Origin: DASXUC01 sp036004445
GTDB lineage: Bacteria; Sysuimicrobiota; Sysuimicrobiia; Sysuimicrobiales; Kaftiobacteriaceae
Reading direction: 5' to 3'
DNA: 25,325 bases
Assembly: GCA_036004445.1 (NCBI GenBank)
Contig: DASYRL010000086.1
Span: 1 to 25,325 of the forward strand
This document shows, piece by piece, positions 13,069-25,294 of the stretch. Under the pieces are notes generated by a model. That model was not told the DNA's origin, did not search any database, and saw only the letters and a program-made list of their open reading frames with translations. The first letter of the stretch is position 1, and each line of letters starts with the position of its first letter. The position numbers and the translations under genes were made by a program.

Positions 13069-14181
13069 TCATAGAGTGCGGAGCACCTGCCCGAGACGGT
13101 CGAGTCCTGTCTGCAGGGTGGTCTTCTCCCCACCGAATCCAATGCGAAGATATCCATCCATCAAGAAGTGGTCGCCTGGAACCACCAGCACGCTGTGCTC
13201 CCGGCGCAGCCGGTCGGCGAGGACCGACGAGTTGACCGCCGCACGGTACTTGAGGAACGCGATGGCCCCGGCCTTCGGCGGTACCCACGATACGAGGCCG
13301 TCGTGGTCGGCGACCCACTGCCGCACCGTCTGCAGCCCGTCGGCGAGGATGCCCCGCGAGCGCGTGACGATCCGCTGGTAGGTCCGCGGCGTCAGCGCCA
13401 TCCGGGCCACGTTGTCGCTGAGCACGCTGGGCGCGATCGACGTGTAATCGTGGTAGCCCCACAGCCGCTCCGCTTCCTGATGCGGCGCGACGATCCACCC
13501 GATGCGCAGCCCCGGCAGCCCGTAGGCCTTCGACAGCCCGCCGGTCACGATGACCTTCGGCGCGCGGCTCCAGAACGACGGCGTCGGATGCGCGTCGATT
13601 TCGGCCCCGCGGTAGACTTCGTCGGCGACCACCCAGGCGTCCACGCGCGCGGCGGCGTCGCAGATCGCGTTCATCGCGTCGGCCGACAGCACCGCGCCGG
13701 TCGGGTTGTTGGGATGGCAGACGAAGATCGCCTTCGTGCGCGGGGTGACCAGCCGCTCAAGCTCGCCCAGGTCCGGGGCCCACTGCGCGGGTTCGCGCAG
13801 CCACCAGGGCTTCGCGGCGGCTCCCCAGGCCGTCACGAGGAGCGGGATCTGCATGTAGTTGGGCTGCATGACGATCGCCTCGTCGCCCGGCTCCAGCAGG
13901 GCCCAGGTCACCAGGAAGTTGGCTTCCGCCGCCCCGGTCGTCACCAGGACGTGCTCGGCGCCGGCCCCGTGGTACAGGGACGCGATGCGGTTGCGGAGTT
14001 CCTGGCTGCCGTTGGTGTACCCGTAGCCGATCGGTTCGTGGCTGAGGACTTCCACCAGCCAGGTGTGGTCCACGAGCCCGGCCAGGGTCAGGGGATGCAC
14101 GCCGCTGTCGGCGAGGTTGTAGTCGACGCTGTTCTCCCACGTGGACTGGAACCGCTCCATCTCGAAGCGCTCAATCTTCAC
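13069..14181 (-). CDS. PLP-dependent aminotransferase, class I/II fold
   Basis: 370 residues from the GTG at 14181, chosen because GAGGTG precedes it by 5 nt. Family features: the N-terminal MERFQSTWENSVDYNLADSG (8-27 region), PLP-ring-stacking segment TTGAAEANF, HPNNPTG (normally NPNNPTG), ADEVYRG, and GGLSKAYGLPGLRIGW, whose lysine forms the Schiff base. A C-terminal substrate-carboxylate arginine is likely in YLRIGFG. Substrate specificity cannot be read from these motifs; related proteins are annotated broadly as aspartate/capreomycidine-synthase-like aminotransferases. It lies between uvrA and uvrC in the same direction, flanked by array elements on both sides. A functional link to repair is not suggested. 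Confidence 0.9.
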   Translation of the reverse strand: MKIERFEMERFQSTWENSVDYNLADSGVHPLTLAGLVDHTWLVEVLSHEPIGYGYTNGSQELRNRIASLYHGAGAEHVLVTTGAAEANFLVTWALLEPGDEAIVMQPNYMQIPLLVTAWGAAAKPWWLREPAQWAPDLGELERLVTPRTKAIFVCHPNNPTGAVLSADAMNAICDAAARVDAWVVADEVYRGAEIDAHPTPSFWSRAPKVIVTGGLSKAYGLPGLRIGWIVAPHQEAERLWGYHDYTSIAPSVLSDNVARMALTPRTYQRIVTRSRGILADGLQTVRQWVADHDGLVSWVPPKAGAIAFLKYRAAVNSSVLADRLRREHSVLVVPGDHFLMDGYLRIGFGGEKTTLQTGLDRLGQVLRTL

Positions 14182-14198
14182 GAGACACCTCAACTGAA

Positions 14199-14284
14199 GG
14201 GATAACAGGGATAAGAGGGATAACAGGGATTAGGGCGCCCGCTGGTTTGCTTATCCCTCTTATCCCTTTTCTCCCTCTTATCCC
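14199..14284. repeat. Short tandem-array element 8 (GGGATAACA unit, inverted pair)
   Basis: Left array at 14199-14235 holds four 9-mers (GGGATAACA, GGGATAAGA, GGGATAACA, GGGATTA). The right array at 14251-14284 holds the complements (TTATCCCTC, TTATCCCTT, TTCTCCCTC, TTATCCC). It occupies the gap between uvrA and the aminotransferase gene. Confidence 0.87.
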
Positions 14285-14294
14285 GTCCTTGGGG

Positions 14295-19423
<5,129 letters not shown>

Positions 19424-19550
19424 GAGCGAAACCTCCGGAAGGGTATCAACCAAGTATACCATCGAGGACGCGACGGCTTCCACTCGTCCTACTCAGGACA
19501 CTTTCTGGGCTGTTCGGTGGCCGGAAACCGGAGGCCTGAGCCGGAGCAGG

Positions 19551-20183
19551 CTACGCGTTCCCGCGTTCCCGCGTTCCCGCGTTCCCGACCAGGGTCTTCC
19601 AGAGGGCTTCGGCCTGGCGGCGGGTGTCCTCGGGGGATCCCGAGTTGTCGATCACCCAGTCGGCCTCGGGGATCTTCTCGGCGAGGGGGCGTTGGGCCAT
19701 GATCCGGCTGACCGCCTGCTCGCGCGAGAGGCCCTCGCGCGCCATCAGCCGCTCGAGCTGCAGATCGGGGTCGGCAAAGACTAGGACCACGGCGTCGAAA
19801 TCGTAGGCGTCCCGGGATGCCTTATCGAGCAGGAGCGGGACGTCGACGATCACCATCGGGCTCCCGCCGGCGGCCTTCAGCCGGGCGATCTCCCGCTGGA
19901 TCTCGGACCGGATATATTTGTGGGTAATCGCGTTCAACCTGGTCCGGGCGGCGGAATCACGGAAGATGAGATCGCCGAGTCGCCCGCGGTCCAAGGTGCC
20001 GTCCGGCAGCAGCATCGTCGGGCCGAAGGCTTCGAGGATTTCGTTGTGTGCCGGCTTCCCCGGCCGGACGACTTCTCTGGCGACGTGGTCGGCGTCGATG
20101 ACCTGCGCCCCCAGCTCTTTGAAGATACCGACGACGAGGCTCTTCCCTGACGCGATCCCCCCGGTGAGCCCGACAATCTTCAT
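19551..20183 (-). CDS. coaE: Dephospho-CoA kinase with repeat-derived C-terminus
   Basis: 210 residues from the ATG at 20183, giving the expected MKIVGLTGGIASGKS. It phosphorylates dephospho-CoA, the last step of coenzyme A synthesis. Walker A is GGIASGKS (8-15). DADHVAREVV, PLLLDKASRDAYD (lid/substrate region) and RIMAQRPLAEKIPEADWVIDNSGS are typical. The last eleven residues, GNAGTRERGNA, are translated from array element 10; the domain proper ends before them. There is no Shine-Dalgarno before the ATG because array element 11 fills the 100-nt gap to polA. A longer open frame upstream (to 20330) reads through that array and is not real. polA-coaE adjacency is common in bacteria and supports the call. 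Confidence 0.96.
   Translation of the reverse strand: MKIVGLTGGIASGKSLVVGIFKELGAQVIDADHVAREVVRPGKPAHNEILEAFGPTMLLPDGTLDRGRLGDLIFRDSAARTRLNAITHKYIRSEIQREIARLKAAGGSPMVIVDVPLLLDKASRDAYDFDAVVLVFADPDLQLERLMAREGLSREQAVSRIMAQRPLAEKIPEADWVIDNSGSPEDTRRQAEALWKTLVGNAGTRERGNA
19554..19587. repeat. Short tandem-array element 10 (GCGTTCCC unit) at the coaE 3' end
   Basis: Four tandem GCGTTCCC 8-mers, translated as the C-terminal tail of CoaE and ended by a TAG at the array edge. No clear inverted partner is seen in the 19484-19550 stretch, which otherwise holds nothing recognisable. Confidence 0.85.
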
Positions 20184-20188
20184 GCGAA

Positions 20189-20282
20189 CCGGGGTCCGGG
20201 GTCCGGGGTCCGGGGTCCGGAATTGCAGACGATGCGAGAACGTCCGAGAAGCCGGACATCGGACATCGGACATCGGACATCG
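20189..20282. repeat. Short tandem-array element 11 (GGGGTCC x4 and GGACATC x4)
   Basis: Left array at 20189-20220 has four GGGGTCC units; right array at 20252-20282 has four GGACATC units. The reverse complement of the right unit, GATGTCC, shares the GTCCG core with the left unit, so the pair still forms an imperfect stem. It fills the polA-coaE gap. Confidence 0.87.
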
Positions 20283-20283
20283 T

Positions 20284-22941
20284 TCATTGAAGAGGCTCCA
20301 TGTCTCTCCAGTTTGAGCCGACCTTGGCATCGGCGCGAAGCGGGACGCTGAGCGGAAAGGCCGACTCCATCACCCGCCTGGCCTCCGCCGCGAGGTCGCG
20401 CACCTGTTCCCGCGAGACCTCGAAGAGGAGTTCATCGTGGACGTGGAGGGTCATCATCGCACCCGGAAAGTGCGGCAGCACGTCGCGCGCCAGATCGACC
20501 ATGGCCTTCTTGATGATGTCGGCGGTACTCCCCTGGATCGGCGTGTTGATGGCCGTGCGCTCCGCGGCCTCCCGGATCGGCCGGTTCCGCGTGTGGACCT
20601 CCGGGATGTACCGCCGGCGGTTGAACAGCGTGGTCACGTAGCCCGTGCGGCGGACCTGTTCCACCGCATCCAGCATGTACTGCCGGACGTTCGGGAATCG
20701 GGCATAGTAGCGCTCGATGTAGGACTTGGCCTCCGACTTGCTGATGCCCAGCTGCGCCGCCAGACCGAACTCGCTCATGCCGTACGCGACGCCGAAGACG
20801 ATCGTCTTGGCCCGGCGACGCAGCTCCGGGGTCACCGCAGCCCTGGGTACGTTGAACACATCAGCCGCCGTGACCGCGTGGATGTCGTCGTCCCGTCCGA
20901 ACGCCTCCAGCAGCGTCGGATCGCCGGTGATGTGAGCCAGCACCCGCAGGTCGATCTGTGAATAGTCCACGCCCAGCAGCAGGCGCCCCGCGGGGGCGAC
21001 GATGGCCCGGCGGACCTTGCGGCCCTCTTCGGTGCGGATGGGGATGTTCTGGAGGTTGGGCTCGATCGTGATGACGCGGCCGGTCGCCGCGACCGTCTGA
21101 TTGAAGGTCGTGTGCACGCGGCCCGTGGCGGGGTTGACCAAGCGCGGCAGCACATCGACGTAGGTACTCAGCAGCTTGGTCAACTCGCGGTGGGCGACGA
21201 TCTTGGCGACGATCTCGTGCTGGGGGGCCAGGTACTCCAGCACTTCAGAATCGGTGGAGTAGCCCGTCTTGGTCTTCTTCATGGCCGGCAGCTGCAGCTT
21301 CTCGAACAGGACGAATCCAAGCTGTTTCGGGGACGAGATGTTGAACTCGGAGCCGGCCAGGGCGTAGATCTCCGCCGCCAGCGCATCGACCCGGCCGCCG
21401 AACTCCGCCGACAGCTCCTGCAGGTACGGGACGTCGACGGCCACCCCCGCCGCTTCCATGTCGGCCAGCACGCCGACCAGCGGCATCTCAACGTCGGTGA
21501 ACAGCGGGTAGACCTCGCGCGCCTTCATCTTCTCGGCGAGGATCGGGCGGAGCCGCCGCAGTACGTCCGCTGCCTCGGCGGATTCAGCGACCTCATCGCG
21601 GTTGAGGCCCAGATCATCCGCCACGCCCTTGCGGACTCGCGGTGACGCATTCTCCTCCGGCTCCTGCTCCATGCGCAGGCGCCAGCCAAGGTGCTCCCAC
21701 GCGGCTGTCCCGAGGGTGTGGGTGCGCTTGCCGGGGTTCAGGAGATAGGAGGCGACGGCCACGTCAAAGCCCAGGCCCCGGGGCCGCAGGCCCCGGGCCC
21801 GCAAGGTATGCAGGTCGGCCTTCACGTCGCCGCTGACCTTTAACGTGTCCGCCTCGAGCAGTGCGCGCAGATCATCAGGTACCCGGTCGTCGGCGATGGA
21901 CAGGAACACGCCCTCGGTTGGGACCGCAGAGAGTGCGATGCCTTCCAGCGTCGCAGTGATCGGATGGCCCGGACCCCGCTTGAGGTACAACCCGACCTCA
22001 TCCGCATCAGCGGCGGCGTGGGCCAGATCCGCGGGGTTTTCGGCGCGGCGGTACACACCCTGGGGCTGTTCCTCAGCCACGCCGACGCGTTCGACCAAGC
22101 TCTTGAACTCGAGACGCTCGAATAGCTCCCGCAGTTGCTTCGCATCGGGGTTCTTCCGGGCCAGGTCCTCCCACGTCCAGTCGACCGGCACGTCGGTGAC
22201 GATGGTGGCCAGCGATTTGCTCTGGACGATCTGGCCGCCGCGCTCGGCGATGACCTTCGCGAGCTTCGGCGTCACGGAGTCGACGTGCTCCAGGAGCGCC
22301 TCCACGCTGCCGAACTGTTGGATCAGCTGGCCGGCGGTCTTCTCCCCCACCCCCGGCACACCCGGGATGTTATCGGTCGTGTCGCCTTTGAGACCCTTGT
22401 AGTCGGGGAGCTGCGGCGGGTCGAAGCCGAACCGGTCCTTGAACTTCTTCCGATCGTACACGGTGGTTTCCGTAATCCCGCGGCTGGTCACCATCACGCG
22501 GACCTTATCGTCGATCAGCTGCAACACGTCCAGGTCGCCGGTCACGATGAGGACTTCGAACCCTTCGGCGGCGGCTTTCCGTGCGATCGTGGCAAGGATG
22601 TCCTCCGCTTCGAATCCCGTCGCCTCGTAGATGGGGATGCGCAGGGCGTCGAGGACCTGTTTCGCGGTCTGCATCTGCGGCCGCAGGTCGTCGGGCATGC
22701 GCTGGCGGGTCGCCTTGTACTCCTTATACTGCTCGTGGCGGAACGTCGGGGCGGCTTTGTCGAAGGCCGCCGCAACGTACCCCGGCTTCTCGTCGTCGAG
22801 GACTTTCAGCAGCATGTTCGTAAACCCGAACACGGCGTTCGTCGGGCGGCCGTCGGTGGTCGTGAAGTACGGCAGCGCGAAAAAGGCCCGGTAGACCAGG
22901 CCGTTCGCATCGATGAGAATGAGCTTGCGGGATTTCGGCAT
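20284..22941 (-). CDS. polA: DNA polymerase I with Asp at the steric-gate position
   Basis: 885 residues from the ATG at 22941 (MPKSRKLILIDANGLVYRAF); a longer frame to 23010 has an atypical N-terminus. It fills gaps in excision repair and removes RNA primers. Residues 1-290 form the 5'-nuclease (ATRQRMPDDLR, VTGDLDVLQL, GLKGDTTDNIPGVPGVGEKT). The 3'-5' exonuclease-like region about 320-480 lacks the DxE motif, so proofreading is probably lost, as in Taq and Bst enzymes. Polymerase motif A is VDYSQIDLRVLAH with catalytic D659 and D664 where nearly all family A enzymes have Glu. Motif B is RRRAKTIVFGVAYG (K712, F716, Y720). Motif C is HVHDELLFEV (D836). Upstream neighbours are divergent. Confidence 0.97.
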   Translation of the reverse strand: MPKSRKLILIDANGLVYRAFFALPYFTTTDGRPTNAVFGFTNMLLKVLDDEKPGYVAAAFDKAAPTFRHEQYKEYKATRQRMPDDLRPQMQTAKQVLDALRIPIYEATGFEAEDILATIARKAAAEGFEVLIVTGDLDVLQLIDDKVRVMVTSRGITETTVYDRKKFKDRFGFDPPQLPDYKGLKGDTTDNIPGVPGVGEKTAGQLIQQFGSVEALLEHVDSVTPKLAKVIAERGGQIVQSKSLATIVTDVPVDWTWEDLARKNPDAKQLRELFERLEFKSLVERVGVAEEQPQGVYRRAENPADLAHAAADADEVGLYLKRGPGHPITATLEGIALSAVPTEGVFLSIADDRVPDDLRALLEADTLKVSGDVKADLHTLRARGLRPRGLGFDVAVASYLLNPGKRTHTLGTAAWEHLGWRLRMEQEPEENASPRVRKGVADDLGLNRDEVAESAEAADVLRRLRPILAEKMKAREVYPLFTDVEMPLVGVLADMEAAGVAVDVPYLQELSAEFGGRVDALAAEIYALAGSEFNISSPKQLGFVLFEKLQLPAMKKTKTGYSTDSEVLEYLAPQHEIVAKIVAHRELTKLLSTYVDVLPRLVNPATGRVHTTFNQTVAATGRVITIEPNLQNIPIRTEEGRKVRRAIVAPAGRLLLGVDYSQIDLRVLAHITGDPTLLEAFGRDDDIHAVTAADVFNVPRAAVTPELRRRAKTIVFGVAYGMSEFGLAAQLGISKSEAKSYIERYYARFPNVRQYMLDAVEQVRRTGYVTTLFNRRRYIPEVHTRNRPIREAAERTAINTPIQGSTADIIKKAMVDLARDVLPHFPGAMMTLHVHDELLFEVSREQVRDLAAEARRVMESAFPLSVPLRADAKVGSNWRDMEPLQ

Positions 22942-22980
22942 CGTGAAGGAATTCCACCCGGGTTCAAGGATACCGTCTGC

Positions 22981-23090
22981 ATGGACCGCCCGCAAACCCG
23001 CTACGCGCACAGCGGCGATGTGAACATCGCCTACCAGGTTTTCGGGAACGGCCCGGTTGACCTGGTCCTGATCATGGGGTGGATATGGGG
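22981..23090 (+). pseudogene. 5' remnant of an alpha/beta-hydrolase domain, once fused to the cyclase
   Basis: From the ATG at 22981 the frame gives MDRPQTRYAHSGDVNIAYQV followed by FGNGPVDLVLIMGW. This is the recognisable beginning of the alpha/beta-hydrolase half of hydrolase-plus-class III cyclase proteins. After about 34 residues the similarity stops. The sequence then continues, in another frame, with the stretch that normally joins the hydrolase to the cyclase (GDSDAVVDEVEELLTGVRR). About 240 codons (estimated from family memory) covering the hydrolase catalytic region are missing. ATGGGG occurs on both sides of the junction (23074-23079, 23085-23090), so a deletion between short repeats is plausible. 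The original frame stays open to 23595 only as a shadow of the cyclase. Confidence 0.7.
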
Positions 23091-23642
23091 GACAGCGACG
23101 CAGTGGTCGACGAGGTCGAAGAATTGCTCACCGGGGTGCGCCGACCCGCGACCCCGGACCGCGTCCGCGCCACCGTGCTCTTTGCTGACATCGTGGGGTC
23201 AACGAAGCGGGCGGCGGAGCTTGGCGATCGCCGCTGGCGCGATCTGCTCGAATCGTATTATGGGATCATGCGCAAAGACCTCGCCAGGTTCCGCGGTCAG
23301 GAGATCAGCACGAGCGGCGATGGATTTCTCGCGACGTTCGAGGGACCTGCGCGCGCGATCCGGTATGCTCAGACCGTTGCCGGAGCTGTGCGAGCGCTCG
23401 GATTCGAGATACGAGTTGGATTGCACACCGGCGAAGTCGAACTCATGCGCGAGAGCATCGGGGGGATCGCGGTCCACATCGGTGCGCGCGTCGGGGCAAT
23501 GGCAGGCCCCGGCGAAGTGCTGGTCTCCAGCAGGGTCAAGGACCTCGTCGCCGGGTCGGGAATCGAGTTTCAGGATCGGGGGACCCATGCGCTGAAGGGT
23601 GTACCAGGCGAGTGGCGATTGTTTCGTGTCTCCAACGCCTAA
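23079..23642 (+). CDS. Stand-alone class III adenylate/guanylate cyclase domain (3' part of a deleted fusion)
   Basis: 187 residues from a GTG at 23079; an ATG at 23085 is equally possible, and GGGGTGGAT before it is a weak ribosome-binding site. The cyclase homology domain starts near residue 28: ATVLFADIVGSTKRAAELGD carries the first metal-binding Asp, ISTSGDGFLATFEG the second, followed by RVGLHTGEVE, GGIAVHIGARV and a C-terminal DRGTHALKGVPGEWRLF. These match the cyclase half of hydrolase-cyclase fusions, which would make cyclic AMP or GMP. The hydrolase half has been deleted. Catalytic residues look intact, so the domain may still work or be decaying. msrB follows 11 nt later. Confidence 0.85.
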   Translation: MDMGDSDAVVDEVEELLTGVRRPATPDRVRATVLFADIVGSTKRAAELGDRRWRDLLESYYGIMRKDLARFRGQEISTSGDGFLATFEGPARAIRYAQTVAGAVRALGFEIRVGLHTGEVELMRESIGGIAVHIGARVGAMAGPGEVLVSSRVKDLVAGSGIEFQDRGTHALKGVPGEWRLFRVSNA

Positions 23643-23653
23643 AGGAGAGGATC

Positions 23654-24052
23654 ATGCCCAAACTCGACCCACAGAAAGTTGCGGAACTCGCAAAGAGCAT
23701 CTCGCCCGAGCAGTATGATATCTGCTTTCGCTCCGGAACCGAGGCGCCGTTTTCGGGCGAGCTGACCTACGAGCAAGGGACCGGCACGTATCACTGCGTG
23801 GTCTGTGGGACCCCGTTGTTTACGTCGGACGCAAAGTTCATCAGCAAGACAGGCTGGCCGAGTTTCGATGCGCCGATCGCGGGGGCGTTGGAAGAGCGTG
23901 AGGACCGAAGTCACGGGATGGTCCGGATCGAGGTCAGGTGCGGAACCTGCGGCGCGCACCTCGGTCACGTCTTCGACGACGGGCCAACCGCAACCGGGAA
24001 GCGGTTTTGCATCAACTCCCGCGCGTTGGAGTTCAAGAAATCCGAGTTATAA
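23654..24052 (+). CDS. msrB: Peptide-methionine (R)-S-oxide reductase
   Basis: 132 residues, ATG at 23654 with AAGGAG 6 nt upstream. MsrB repairs oxidised methionine (R-sulfoxide) in proteins. Two zinc-binding CxxC pairs are present (CVVC and CGTC). The motifs TGWPSFDAPI and GAHLGHVFDDGP and the catalytic cysteine in KRFCINSRAL are all present; it is the cysteine rather than the selenocysteine form. No signal peptide is seen, so it is cytosolic. It is probably co-transcribed with the cyclase domain. Its stop codon TAA lies inside the TATAAT -10 element of the following tRNA-Leu gene. Confidence 0.97.
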   Translation: MPKLDPQKVAELAKSISPEQYDICFRSGTEAPFSGELTYEQGTGTYHCVVCGTPLFTSDAKFISKTGWPSFDAPIAGALEEREDRSHGMVRIEVRCGTCGAHLGHVFDDGPTATGKRFCINSRALEFKKSEL

Positions 24053-24053
24053 T
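24026..24053 (+). promoter_or_regulatory. Promoter of tRNA-Leu(CAA) embedded in the msrB 3' end
   Basis: Perfect -10 TATAAT (24048-24053) containing the msrB stop TAA. A TTGGAG at 24026-24031 (16-nt spacer) may act as -35. The tRNA begins 9 nt after the -10. Confidence 0.65.
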
Positions 24054-24062
24054 CTGTTCTGC

Positions 24063-24153
24063 GCGCCGGGGTGGCGAAACCGGAAAACGCAGCGGCCTCA
24101 AAAGCCGCCGGGCCGAAAGGCCTTTGAGGGTTCGACTCCCTCCCCCGGCACCA
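24063..24153 (+). tRNA. tRNA-Leu (anticodon CAA)
   Basis: A 91-nt class II tRNA: acceptor GCCGGGG/CCCCGGC, anticodon stem GCGGC/GCCGC with loop CTCAAAA giving CAA. It has a long variable arm with GGGCC-GAAA-GGCCT, a T arm GAGGG-TTCGACT-CCCTC and an encoded CCA. Its 3' 56 nt are antisense to the end of the flavoprotein ORF. Confidence 0.96.
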
Positions 24154-25279
24154 TCAACGTTCCTGACAGAATTCCCAGGTACTGCCGCATGAATGCCCGC
24201 AGCAACCGCGTCCGCCTTATGAACCCGGCTACTGAGCCGCGGAGCGAAATGGGAAGCGGCAAGAGAGCGGCATTGATCCCCAGCAGGACACGGTATCTCT
24301 TGCGGGATTGGGTCACGAATCTGGCATACGACTGACGCGCATCCTCCACGGACGTCGCCCCATCGAGCGTGTTTCGCAGCACCTCGCCGCAGCGAAATCC
24401 GGCGAGGATCGCCGTCCGGATTCCCTCCCCCGTCAGCGGCAGGCACTGCCCGGCCGCGTCTCCGGCGACGAAGACTTCGTCGATCACCGGCGGCCGGAGG
24501 CCCGAGGCGAGGAACCCACCGTGATACGCGGCCGGCGTGAGACCGAAGCGAGACAGGAACTTTTGTAGGGCGGGCTGCAGCTTGCTGCGTCCACGATAGC
24601 TCAGTACCCCGATGCGCGCGGTGTTGCCAGCCGGGAACACCCAGGCGTAGCCATCGTCGATCTCCGGGACGAAGTGAAACTGAAGTCCCGGTTCCACCGC
24701 GGCGGCGACTTCGGTCTCTATCCCGAAGGCCAGCCACCGGTGCGCGGGCGCCGATCGACCGGTTCCCGTCAGCGCCGCACGCCAGCCTGTGGCGTCGACG
24801 AGGAACCGGCCCGCCACGTCCCCTCCAGACGTATGCACGATGCGACCGGTCCGTCCCCGCACCGATGCCTGCCGGAACTCGGCGCCGCTCCTGGCAAAGG
24901 CGAGTTCGCAGAACCGCTCGTAGTCGAAGGTACAATACGGTTCCGGCAGGGGCCACACGGTCCGGGATCGGAGTGTCTGGATGACGATCTCGTCGTGCAC
25001 CTGCCGGACGCTAGTTTCCGCGCCCATGGCACGCACGATCGCCAGCGGCGCCGCGCAGGCGGAGGTGACCCCCTCGCCTATCGGGAGCTTGTCGACGAGC
25101 AGCACAGACGGGCCTCGGGCATCGGGCTTCGGGCCATGGGCGGGAGCGATTCCCTGCGCAACCGCGAGGCCCGCGAAACTGGCGCCGGCGATGATCACGT
25201 CGTAACTTCGTGAATCGTGAATAGTGAATTGTGAATCGGAGGCCCGCTCGACCACACTCAGTGGCGATTCACGATTCAC
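24098..25279 (-). CDS. FAD-dependent oxidoreductase, geranylgeranyl-reductase type
   Basis: 393 residues as an open frame. The FAD/NAD(P) fold starts at residue 25 (SYDVIIAGASFAGLAVAQ, with GASFAG in place of GxGxxG). Further family segments are LLVDKLPIGEGVTSAC, GRFLVDATGWRAAL, PEIDDGYAWVFPAGNTARIG and the second FAD motif VFVAGDAAGQCLPLTGEGI (about residues 270-290). Such enzymes reduce isoprenoid double bonds of lipids or quinones, but substrate is not decided. Residues 1-24 are encoded by array element 12, which also supplies the GTG start; an internal GTG at 25198 (V28) is an alternative without a ribosome-binding site. The last ~18 codons run antisense through tRNA-Leu, where the only stop is found. 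Confidence 0.88.
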   Translation of the reverse strand: MNRESPLSVVERASDSQFTIHDSRSYDVIIAGASFAGLAVAQGIAPAHGPKPDARGPSVLLVDKLPIGEGVTSACAAPLAIVRAMGAETSVRQVHDEIVIQTLRSRTVWPLPEPYCTFDYERFCELAFARSGAEFRQASVRGRTGRIVHTSGGDVAGRFLVDATGWRAALTGTGRSAPAHRWLAFGIETEVAAAVEPGLQFHFVPEIDDGYAWVFPAGNTARIGVLSYRGRSKLQPALQKFLSRFGLTPAAYHGGFLASGLRPPVIDEVFVAGDAAGQCLPLTGEGIRTAILAGFRCGEVLRNTLDGATSVEDARQSYARFVTQSRKRYRVLLGINAALLPLPISLRGSVAGFIRRTRLLRAFMRQYLGILSGTLMVPGEGVEPSKAFRPGGF

Positions 25280-25294
25280 GATTCACCATTCACT
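25208..25294. repeat. Short tandem-array element 12 (GTGAATC unit, inverted pair)
   Basis: Left array at 25208-25237 has CGTGAAT, CGTGAAT, AGTGAAT and TGTGAAT. Right array at 25264-25294 has CGATTCA, CGATTCA, CGATTCA and CCATTCA. The stem would span a 26-nt loop. It covers the N-terminus of the flavoprotein gene and the stop codon of the next gene. Confidence 0.87.

Noticed and set aside
14199..14284. Sequence resembling the I-SceI homing endonuclease site (AGGGATAACAGGG)
   Set aside because: It is a by-product of the 9-nt tandem unit GGGATAACA; the full 18-bp site is not matched and no endonuclease gene is nearby.
19424..19483. N-terminal extension of UvrB from the GTG at 19483
   Set aside because: The extra 20 residues do not fit the family, while the GTG at 19423 has a GGAGG Shine-Dalgarno and gives the typical N-terminus.
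20184..20330. N-terminal extension of CoaE
   Set aside because: The extension is the translation of array element 11 and the polA 3' end; the ATG at 20183 gives the canonical P-loop start.
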